This document shows, in pieces, positions 54,716 to 64,000 of a stretch of DNA of 64,000 nt. Positions within the stretch are counted from its first letter, which is position 1; every line of letters begins with the position of its first letter. The translations under genes were made by a program, and so were the position numbers. Location: NCBI RefSeq assembly GCF_020921035.1, contig NC_063150.1:11222001-11286000 (forward strand), written 5' to 3'. A model generated the notes under the pieces. The model saw nothing but the letters and a program-made list of their open reading frames with translations, did not search any database and had not been told where the DNA came from. This DNA comes from Rhodamnia argentea (taxonomy: Eukaryota > Streptophyta > Magnoliopsida > Myrtales > Myrtaceae).

Positions 54716-56134
54716 TCAAGCAGGCAACCATGCAGTAGCAAAAACCACATTATGTCCCTTCCATGTCAATACAAGATCATCGTCTTCCTTCTTCAATCCC
54801 CACCCAGCTGCATGCTCGTCGAGCATGGCCTTGACTTCAGAGGCCGCATCCTCCCCGAACGGGACAGCCCGAAAGTCCGCGTTCCTCATCCGCTGCACCC
54901 ACCGACTCTTTGGCTCGAGCCTCTCGATTCTCCGAAGACCCTCTTGCGCGATGACGTTCTGTATCTTCCAATATATGTAAGACTCGTACCACTGCCTCTG
55001 CTTGCTTCCCCTCGGGAGGAAAGTGTCAACCGTGTCGTAAGGAATCCAAAGATAATTGAACGCCGACCACAATCTTGAGGCAACATCGCTCGATGTGAAG
55101 TCTGCGTCCTCATCTACTAAGATGACAACATTCGGGTCTAAGCACCGAAGCGCCTTGAGAAGCGTTGACCGAGGAGAATATACCGAAGAAGACTCAAAAG
55201 AGTAATTAGGGTTTGCTTCGGAATCCGATATTAACGGTACGGTCTCGTCCGGCACAAAGTGAAGTTTCATGTGACAATTTATAACAAGTGCTTCTGGTTC
55301 TCCAATTCCTCCCGAGTACATTAGTTTCTGCATCCTGAGTTGTTCAATCAAGGACGTGAATCCGTCGGTGTGACTTGAAGAAATGACCCGAAATTCCATG
55401 TGTATGTTTCGAGACCTTGCAAAACTCACCAACTTGGATCCCAACTCTTCATATGAAAGATCAAGCATGGGCGGGGCATCCTCCACGGCACCGGCAATCG
55501 TGAGCTTCACCAATGGGGGCCTTTCAAGACGATTGGCAATCGCATCAATAAGAGTAGGAATCTGCATGCAATGCGTCGTGCTCAAGTCGACTATGTGAAC
55601 CACTGAGTACCCTTCGACTGCTTCGATTATGGCAGCATTCGCTGCAGTGAATCCGAACCGATGCCACGGGGTCAGGTCCACGAAATTCGCGAGCTCAATG
55701 ATGGAGAACTTACGCGTCTCATTGCGCAGGTTGTCGTAGTTCTGGGCATTCGCTGCCACCGCCGCCAGCATCTTGCACGTGCCGTTGTTGGCAGCCCGAG
55801 CGACGAGGGCACGGAGGAAGCCACACGTCAGCCGCTGATTTGAGTCGCCATCGGCCGGGGCGATGTTGTTGAGGACCCAGAGGATCTGCTGGGCGAGGGT
55901 CGCGTCGTTGGTCTCGATGGCATTCGCGCAGTGCACCAGCAACTGCTCCATGCAGTTCGAGTCGCCGAAGCTCCCCAAGGACTTGGGCGTCGGGAAGCCA
56001 GGCCAAGGGCGGGTTCGGTGGTGCACTTGGTTCTTGTTCATGGAGACGCTAGAAAACAACGGTGGTGGTGATTGGTGGAAGGATGGGGGTTGAGGTGGTG
56101 GTGGTGGAGGTGGTGTTTCAGTGAATTGCATCAT
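54716..56134 (-). CDS. SCL32: GRAS family transcription factor, SCARECROW-LIKE 32 type
   Basis: Intact intronless gene of 472 aa, as usual for GRAS. The N terminus is proline-rich (residues 8-27), then PWPGFPTPKSLGSFGD (44-58), a lead-in typical of SCL32. The GRAS domain follows: CMEQLLVHCANAIETNDATL (LHR I, 61-80), LTPWHRFGFTAANAAIIEAV, VHIVDLS (179-185, the VHIID motif), LHR II and a PFYRE-like region in 200-350, and a SAW end with RRIERLEPKSRW (401-412) and TWKGHNVVFATAWLP (457-471). It is a nuclear regulator without its own classical DNA-binding fold. SCL32-type proteins are placed in the SCL4/7 branch or near it in published trees, with stress and developmental links. I assign the symbol by recalled similarity to Arabidopsis SCL32. 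Two adjacent ATG codons start the frame. Confidence 0.92.
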   Translation of the reverse strand: MMQFTETPPPPPPPQPPSFHQSPPPLFSSVSMNKNQVHHRTRPWPGFPTPKSLGSFGDSNCMEQLLVHCANAIETNDATLAQQILWVLNNIAPADGDSNQRLTCGFLRALVARAANNGTCKMLAAVAANAQNYDNLRNETRKFSIIELANFVDLTPWHRFGFTAANAAIIEAVEGYSVVHIVDLSTTHCMQIPTLIDAIANRLERPPLVKLTIAGAVEDAPPMLDLSYEELGSKLVSFARSRNIHMEFRVISSSHTDGFTSLIEQLRMQKLMYSGGIGEPEALVINCHMKLHFVPDETVPLISDSEANPNYSFESSSVYSPRSTLLKALRCLDPNVVILVDEDADFTSSDVASRLWSAFNYLWIPYDTVDTFLPRGSKQRQWYESYIYWKIQNVIAQEGLRRIERLEPKSRWVQRMRNADFRAVPFGEDAASEVKAMLDEHAAGWGLKKEDDDLVLTWKGHNVVFATAWLPA

Positions 56135-57100
56135 GGGTTGGTGGTCACACGGTGAGAGGGAGAGATTGAATATAAGAAATTTTCTGGAAGAGGGGAGCAG
56201 AAAGAGAGAAAGAGACTAGACTAATAGTGGTACCCTGACATTGGGAAGCGACCCAGAATATGGAAAAGAGTAAAGGAAATTAAAAAACGCTCGGATTTGA
56301 ATCTGCTGAGAAATGGACAGTTCAACTTTTCTTTCTGGGTAGTTTTGATTCTTGCAGAAAGGGGGTGAAAAAAGGACTGATCGGTCAGGAGGAAAAAGGG
56401 TCAAGAATCAAGGAGAGAAAACTTGGTCGCCAGTCAAGAATAGGCAAAAGAGACACTTCCCTGAAGGGGCAAAAAGAAACGATGCTAATACCTGGTACAC
56501 CATTAAAACAAGGCCAGAGAAGCAGCAGCAGCAGCGCCAGCGGGAATTCAACAGACCTTCACAAAAGAAGAAGGCTCCTCCTAATAGTAACTGTAAAACC
56601 CTGTTCTTATACTCCTTTTTCTGTTGCTGTGTATAATCAGGTAATGAAGTTCATAGACGAGAGAGAGAGAGAGAGAGAGAGAAGGGGGGGGCTAAGAAGA
56701 GAGTTGGATTTTTTTGGTGGCATGTGAAGTAGCCGGCCAAGGAGTTGTCTCCATGCAGGAGCTGGGGAGGGTCTGGTCTTGGCACGTAGCGGGGACCGAT
56801 TGGGAGGGAGTTAAGCTTTGGCTCACTCTCGGGCCACCATACCATATCATGAACAAATCATTTTAATGGCAGTTCCCTCATCTATTCTTTGATTTTCCAG
56901 TCCTCCTTTCAGCAGGTTCTCACTTTCATTTGTGGGGACAATTCTAGCCCAGCATGCCATGATACCTTTTCAAATGTGCATGTTTTTAGTGAGCACTGAT
57001 AAGTATACTGATGATGGTATGCAAAGTCGGTATATTAAATGATGTGACGGATGGCATATGAATCGTATTCGGTTGCGAAAAATTGAATAAGTCTGAGTTT
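56135..57100. promoter_or_regulatory. upstream region of the GRAS gene
   Basis: The probable leader and promoter of the minus-strand GRAS gene. It holds a (GA)n run at 56659-56683 (CT-rich on the coding strand), about 525 bp before the start codon, and a (CAG)-like run at about 56521-56536. No clear TATA box was fixed. Short open frames here have no family features. Confidence 0.5.
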
Positions 57101-58124
57101 ACTCAACTTTAGGTGGCTCCTCTATTAGAAAATACTGAGTAGTAGAGTTGTATCCCATCTTTTTATGCATCACAAAATTACACACTTTTCACAAGACCCT
57201 ATCTGTCCTACATGACCAACCACCACGTCGCTGCCGTAGTTGCCATTGTTGCTGGCAACTTGCCATTACCTTCTCACCGTTCAACCGCCAAATCTCCATC
57301 GCCGTATTTATCTCCTCTCCCGGGCAATGTTTTGAAAATCGTAGCACACACCAAGCCGGACAAATGAACGGTACACAGTTTAACTGGTTATAACAACTAG
57401 CCTTTAATTTAAAGGTCAACCATAGTATGTATGTGTGTTTTAGCTTAAATGGTATCTACAACGTCGAGATCTAAAGGAAATATGTGGAGATACGAGGATA
57501 TTTAGTACACATAATTGTCTATGAACATACAAAACAATGAAAGCATTCTAAACTCTATATGTATTGCATGAAAGTAACATCAAATTTCGTAAGCAATGTA
57601 GGTTATGCACGCATTTGAAGGCTCTCAAACCGACCAAAAAAAAAAGTTCTCCACGGATTATTGCATGATAACGCACATTAGAGCAGCCGATGGAAATTAA
57701 TTTTCCATCAACAATGGACAAAACAGTGGTCGATGCTAAAAATAGTTAACTTTTTCCGAAACTTTGAGCTCTAATGAGCTGTGATTTTTTAGTATGAGTC
57801 CCACTTGTTTGTTCATTCAATTTAATCTTGCCAAACCACGTATTTAGCGAGAAAAATTCACTACAAATCCGTAGAATTTCTCAACATTACTACTCCACAA
57901 AACACAAGCCCTCTTATCAATTCTCTACAACTTCATCATTGAGAAGTTGAATAGGGGGCAAATGGCCATATCTGCCCTATTTCCTTCCAATTGGCCAGAA
58001 GAACATGATGCGCATGCCTCGTTTCGTGCCAAACCCTTCACCATCTCGCTGCAGCCAAAATCTCCACATCACTCCAAAAGGACAACGGGATTAGTCATTT
58101 TCCAAGCCAACGAGGATATTTGAG

Positions 58125-58126
<2 letters not shown>
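57101..58126. other. gene-free stretch
   Basis: No gene recognised. AT-rich with scattered short open frames. Confidence 0.35.

Positions 58127-58169
<43 letters not shown>
58127..58169. repeat. (TC)21 microsatellite
   Basis: A pure TC run of 43 bp. No gene is evident after it. Confidence 0.95.
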
Positions 58170-58172
<3 letters not shown>

Positions 58173-61100
58173 CAATAAGAGGAGATTGTGCAAGTCGACA
58201 TATGCCTCGTTTTGTTCCCAATTAAGCAATTATTTCTGCTTCTTAAGCATATATGTTCACTCCATATGTCCCCTTTCTACAAAAAAAAATTCCCCCATCA
58301 ACGACCCAAGTCATGCAATGTCTTGCACTTACAATGAATCGATGGACTAATCCATTAATAACTCGCTAAGAGAAAAAGAATTGCAAAACAAGAGCTAGTA
58401 TCTAATTTGTCGATATTGACATATTGAAGCGATTGGATACTAAATTCTACTTGCGGCCTCCTAGGGAACTGTCCCATGTTTTGTTTAGTGATAAAGTTGG
58501 AACTGTAGACTTTAGATTGTAATTTACTTGGTTTGTACCTTATGTTTACAAAAAGAAAAAATACATTTTTGAATAAATAGTGATGAATCATGTAGAACAA
58601 CTTAAATTTTTTTTACCGACTATAGAACTATTTCTAATGAAGTACCTATTCGTACCATTATTTTATTCTTATTCTGTTCAATTTCGTAAACCAAATGAAT
58701 CGCTTCTTAGTATATACTTATGTCATCCACAGATAGATTAGAGAAAATCGGGAAAAAGCTTATCCATATGGTCATATTCTGTTTGATAATCTGCGAATGG
58801 AAGAGAAGATCTTCAATTGCATTTTTCCTATTCGCAGTGTTTGTAAATGTGTTTCCGGGTATTCTTTATATCATTTTTCGACATCCACTAGAAAATGGAA
58901 GCCGGTCCCAAGTTTTAGTTACGTAAAGGAGCTATCACATTCAGACGTTCATAAACTATTGCAACTTTGTTTAAGGACATCTCAATGATTGCATGTATAA
59001 AAACTATAGGAGAAAAGATTAAGAATTTTGGGAAAGATTATGGTTAAATTATCCACACGTGTAGAAAGATCCGCTTACGCAATATGCCTTTGACTAGAAA
59101 CAGCACTTCGTTTCATAGTTGTCTATTTTATGGCGACTATACTAGAGTCGATGAACTAATGAAGAAGAAAAGTTTGTTACGTGTTTTTTTTTTTTTTTTT
59201 TTTTTTTTTTGGAAATGAATGATTTGAAAAATATTTTCTCATAAAATAATTGTTTGTTCCGCTTGAATATTAGTTAATGCAAACTATATTCATTATCGAC
59301 AATAATAATTCATTTTTGTAAGTGGCATAAACGATCATTCTTCGTAAAACATTTTTCAAATCATTTGTTTTTGGCGAAACAAATTCGCCGGAGAAACAAA
59401 ACACCTAACATGAGTGCTGCTTTAAAAAATACGATTTTTCAAGCACCCACAAAACATAGATCGATGGTTTGAAATTGAGGTAGATTACGCGAAATTGAGC
59501 TTCTCTATAAGCTTGTAAAATATAATTTTCTTTGAGATATTTCTTGGCACTTTTACATGGGCGACGTTTTCCTCCATCTCTTATTAGAGGAAACCCTCTC
59601 TCCATCTGATTGGTGAGTTACAAGCACGAACGTCATCCATACTTAAATTTAATTGTGTTCCTAATTAGGCGACGTCAATGACTCGCAACGTACCAATCAG
59701 AGGCACAATTGGAGGAAGTTTCCTCCAATAAGGGATCAAGAAAGGCATGACCCTTTTATTTGTAAAGCGGTTAGGTCGTGTCCGAGACAGCTTTCGTGCA
59801 TTTAAATCGATCCATCTCTCCAAGCGATTTTAAGAGAGCATCCCACCACATGAGCAATTTTCTCATTCTCTCTCTGTGTGTGAGAATGAGGAAAATTGAA
59901 TTGTTCACATCCATAAAACATAGGACCTTATCCGATGAGGAGTCTCTCTCGATATTCCTGATGTCGAATTTTCCATCTTAGTACGTGAGTGAAGATGAGA
60001 ATGTTGTCAGGCAAACACGTGATGACACTCCTTTTGTTCCCTCACCAAAAAGGACTCGACTCTGCTTCCCTCTCCCCCACAAAATAGCGTACCCTACCCG
60101 CCCAGCAAAATTGACTACTCGACCACGCCACCTATTTCATGGGGTCAATATTATGTTCCTTTCATCTCAATTGTTTGGCCTCAACCATCCAAGCACTAGA
60201 TTTATTGCAGAATTTAATTACACCCGAAAAATAATTCATATTCGAGATAACCATCAAGAAAATCACAAAAGTAGTATTGTAAAGGCTTGTCGTGTCTTGA
60301 TGACCCCCCGACATGAGAGTTCTAAAGGAGTAAAATGTTCACAACAACTGCGAAATGTCATTACATTCCATTATCCTAAAGTTTCTCAATTAGGATTCAT
60401 TTTCTTCCTCAAACTAGAACAAGTTAGTTCCTTGGACCCGGAGAAGAGCAAGGGAAGAAAGAGTCCATGACAAATACACATCTCCCGTGTGCATACATAG
60501 AGGATATGCTTCTTCTAGGGTAGATTGATTTATCAATTTACCTCCTTGTACTATGAAACACCACTTAGGACTAACTTAGGAATTAGAAAAATGCAGGTTT
60601 GCAAAATTTGTTTGCCTAAAACCCTATGAGGTTGGTCAATAGCAAGTGTGTTTGCCTTCCAATCACCTTACTAGTGCAATATTTTAAAGCCACCCCACGA
60701 GCATGGACGAGTGTGGACGAATAGGGCTCCGATGATGTTACTGACCATGATCATAATGCAAGGATTACCACAACTTTTAGGGATAAGCAGAGTAGTACTC
60801 AAAGAGTTCGACACAGCCCTTGTTAGAGTGAACTTAGGGGGAAAAAAAAAATCTCTCCGATAATTTTACAGGTCAGGCATCCAACTAGTCACCTCCCGCA
60901 GAGCAAAGCACCCAAACAGACGCTAAAAGCTGCACCACGCTGTTTTTGGCCGCAGGTCGTTTCACGTTACAAATCTTTCTTTATCGAGTCAAAATTAGAC
61001 CGCTGACGTAGAAAAGCTGCTTCACTCTTCCCCAACCCATAAAACTATTACTTCCCTCCCTTTCGAACCCCCCAAAATGAACGTCAATCTTTTCAAAAAA

Positions 61101-62448
61101 ACGTTTTTTTCAGAAGAGCATGAGAAGAATCCGTGGGCAGCATATAAGGAGAACTACATAAGTTAATAAAAAAAAAGAACAAGAAAAAAGTAGGGCATCG
61201 AAAAGGTATAAAAAGAGTAAACTTTTGAGAGCTTTTCAGGAGGGGAAATGATTCCAGAGAGCTAGATGACACATTGGCTAGAGCGAAAGAGTTCACACAA
61301 CATGCATTGGAATCGTTCGAAAAGGGAATTCTCTTGCATCCATGGTCTTTTGGCATTTCTCCCATTAAGACAGCAAATGGAACAAAAAGGTGCAACCAGG
61401 AAAGCAAGGAATGTAAACCCATGTGGCTCGGATACCCCCCCCATTTTAATACAAAAACATAGGTCTTGTACTTTACGGATTATGCTTGATGAGCACACTG
61501 GCATTGAATTGTTGTTTATTTGGGGAAGAAGAACGATTATGCCCAGAACATATGGAAGCCAAACATATACGGACAAGGACTCTGATTGATGTTCAGCTAA
61601 GAGCAAAACGACAAGTTTTTATTTGTGAATGCATCGTAAGGATGCGTGATGAGTTTGTGCTTTTTAGGCCAAAACGCCAACTCAATCATTACTAGGACCT
61701 CTCTTCTCTCCTCCACGAGTGGCGGACTTTCAAAATAAGATAAACAGCTCGTATAGTTGCTAAGTCACATGAACATTAGGGTTTCATTTTTTGGCGCTAG
61801 CACTTAATGATCTGTCGAACACAGCTTGTAGACGTGTAGATGGGATTGATGAGAGATGGTGACAGCACTGATGAGTGGTTTTTCTTTGGCCAAGCACTGA
61901 CTTTTCTGCATTTTAATACGTCTGTTCACGCTCACGTGTCATTAGTTATGATTTTTTTTTTTTGGGGTCTAAGTCATGCTTTGATTTAATTGGTCGAAGT
62001 CATTAGTTATGATTGATGGTTGCAAAGTTGAGTTGAGTGATCCTGCAAATAGGAGAGTATGAGATATCAGGAGTTAAAGAGACAAAGCTTAGCACATATG
62101 ACAACTATGCTCATCCAGTTAGTAGCGGAAAAATTGTCCAAAAATTCTTAAAATTGTTGTTCCTCATGTTGGAGTTTGGTTTTGATATACTCGGGTATCA
62201 TCGCACAGGCTCGTTCATACTAGATACACGTCAATTGATGTCCTCGTGCTCACCTAGAATAATGGCTTCTATTGCATAATTTCGTCATTAACTAAACCTT
62301 ATTTTGCCTTTTACTTTGAACGTCCCTGTTTACACTCGGCATGCATGTCATGGATTGTCAAATTTTAGTTCATTTTGGTAATTGAATTGAGGTGAGTCGA
62401 GGTCAACTATATTGAGTGCTAAATTAATGTCACTACCTCGCTAGACTA
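58170..62448. other. long gene-free stretch
   Basis: No gene recognised on either strand. It includes a 27-base T run at 59184-59210. Directly after this lies a probable MITE (about 59211-59395) with AATGATTTGAAAAATATTTT at its left and ACATTTTTCAAATCATTT at its right in inverted orientation. Open frames at 59985-60470 and around 61093-61606 lack codon or family features. Confidence 0.4.
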
Positions 62449-62612
62449 GAGGTGTCAAATGGGTGGATTTGGGTCGGGTTGAATATGGTCCGAACCATAT
62501 TGACCCATATAACCCTTTTTGACCCATATTCATGCAATAAAAATTCAATGACCTATACCTAATCCGACCCACACCCAACTAATACTCAACCCAACCCATA
62601 TTGTCACCTCCT
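62449..62612. mobile_element. possible hAT-like terminal region
   Basis: GAGGTGTCAAATGGGT at the left and ACCCATATTGTCACCTC at the right form an imperfect inverted pair, with GGGTCGGGTTG and CCAACCCATA inside. Ends of the AGGTGTCAAATGGGT type are common in plant hAT MITEs. No 8-bp duplication is found, so it may be truncated. Confidence 0.35.
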
Positions 62613-63445
62613 GCCCTTCTCTGCCACCACCCCCGCCTGTCCGCTGCCGTACGCCCGCCCACTGTCGCCGCCGCCTCCGCCTCCGCCTTAGCTTGTCCCC
62701 CCCCCCCCCCAACCACCCCAATTGTGCATGTGACAGTCACCACAAATGAGCGCCTAAGACTGCGTCGGATCCTCGCCCACAAGCAATGCTGCAAGTCGAG
62801 CCATCCGTCCATTGTTCTGCATCGACGATCCATCCGGATGGTAGTGGTCAACGACCAATTGCTCATGCTCAGCTGCTGAAGGGGGTGTTCCTCCATCTAT
62901 TGTGCAACTCTTTTCTATTCTGTTGCCCACTGGACTGCACGAGCTCAACGTCATTGCTCTTCCCCGTTGAAGCAACATACTGAGATTCGTCTCCTACAAA
63001 AACCTTAAGCCACCCAATTTCGATGCCAGGACAGTTGCAGCAGCTGCCTTAGTTGCTGGATCCGGATCATATCGCTGTAGAGAAAATCAACATTCATTAT
63101 GACGCCTTGACTATGCAAACGATACGAGACCATGACCAAGAAAAGATGCACAAACTTCAGGGGGGAAAGAGAAGTGCTGAGTAATTGGTTTAAGTACTTT
63201 AATATCTCGATGTCGTTACAAAATGAACTTAATTCCCTCACACAAGACTCTACTGCACTACCTACTCCTAATTAAAGACTGATGAACAAGAACATAAGTG
63301 AGAGTATTTATAAAGAGTGTACGCCACATGAGCACAGCAAATTGAATATCCACACAGGTCACGGAAAGGCGTTTTTGTGAAGTGTTAGTCGATTCTTTTT
63401 ATATTCAGTCTACCTTGCTTTACTAAGGTCTTTTTTTAGCCCCGT
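62613..63445. other. GC-rich patch, no gene assigned
   Basis: 62620-62710 is GCC and CCG repeat-rich and ends in a 14-base C run (62697-62710). Open frames on both strands here are a result of composition, and no domain is recognised. Confidence 0.4.
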
Positions 63446-63479
63446 GGGCGGTGGCGGTGGCGGTGGCGGTGGCGGTGGC
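63446..63479 (+). repeat. (GGCGGT)n short tandem repeat
   Basis: Five to six units of GGCGGT, followed by the decayed units GGCTGT and GGCCGT. Confidence 0.95.
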
Positions 63480-64000
63480 TGTGGCCGTGGCTAAACTTTG
63501 AGTATTGATTCTCCCTCGCTAGCCACCCCATGGATGCGATTTCGGTTGCATTACAAAAGAATTTCATCCCTACTTGACTAAAATGCACTGACTTATTCTC
63601 TGGATCTACTCACTTCGTGAGACATAATGAACAGCTACAAAATGCAACTTAGGCCAACCTAAGACCGGTGGAAAGGCCCATGGGCTTGATAGTAATAAAG
63701 AGGCCCATGGGCTTAGCTTGCTGCTAGGTGGATGAGGACATGGGAGTCGTAGCATTTCAATGATGTCCTTACTTATCTTAATTTAAGATCTGAAGCCAAG
63801 TATTGGACGTCGATAGAGCTTGTGAAATAATTTATCAGAAGACTAGTCTCAAAGGGCCACCACCTAATTACTCCTTTTAGGAGCTTGTCTACGTAGAATA
63901 GGTTTGGACTTTTCAAAGGACACGTACAATGAATCGCCAACCAAAAGTCTTAGGATTAAGTTCCACGCGAGAGCGGCGACACGCCAAGCGAATACGCCTA
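63480..64000. other. gene-free end of window
   Basis: No gene recognised. A short direct repeat, AGGCCCATGGGCTT, occurs at about 63675 and 63701. Confidence 0.4.

Noticed and set aside
58640..58990. Possible organelle-derived insertion
   Set aside because: The two short open frames looked loosely organellar, but I could not match them to any chloroplast or mitochondrial gene.
62579..62983. Overlapping open frames on both strands
   Set aside because: They arise from GCC and CCG repeats and a C run. Both strands are open at once and no motif is recognised.

Overview
The window is nuclear DNA from a flowering plant. It has sparse genes with plant-type GT-AG introns, long AT-rich intergenic DNA full of decayed retrotransposons and MITEs, and plant-only families: GRAS, phloem protein 2 (PP2), DUF4220/DUF594 and CC-NB-LRR. 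A broken TIR domain near 30.4 kb resembles the TIR-NLR proteins I recall from Eucalyptus and its relatives, so Myrtaceae is my best guess. That placement is inference.

Layout. 0-2.3 kb holds a repeated promoter block. 3.1-5.3 kb is a DUF4220/DUF594 membrane protein gene (copy A, +). 5.6-10.0 kb holds LTR remnants and a dead, minus-strand Ty3/gypsy pol fragment. 10.3-11.3 kb is a three-exon PP2 gene (PP2-A, -). 12.4-19.3 kb is repeats: a three-copy 650-bp tandem array and nested LTRs, including a 2.5-kb solo LTR with a clear target duplication. 19.4-20.5 kb is a PP2 pseudogene (PP2-B) split by a 354-bp Mutator-like MITE. 21.9-28.7 kb is repeats, with a Ty1/copia gag remnant. 28.9-30.8 kb is a complete non-autonomous hAT-like element carrying a minisatellite and a broken TIR fragment. 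33.1-36.1 kb is a CC-NB-LRR gene. 40.3-42.5 kb is DUF4220 copy B (+), and 45.2-46.5 kb is PP2-C (-). 47-54 kb is repeats only. 54.7-56.1 kb is a GRAS factor of the SCL32 type (-). From 56.2 kb to the end I see no convincing gene.

How the genes relate. The main theme is a duplicated module: a DUF4220/DUF594 gene facing a PP2 gene, present twice about 37 kb apart, with related promoters, a 5'UTR intron in each DUF4220 copy and a shared noncoding block downstream of each PP2 gene. PP2-B is a third PP2 copy in decay. An NB-LRR gene and a TIR scrap lie between the modules. PP2-like lectins and NLRs are known in phloem biology and defence, so this may be a small defence-related cluster, but the function of the DUF4220 proteins is not known. 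The GRAS gene looks unrelated to the cluster.
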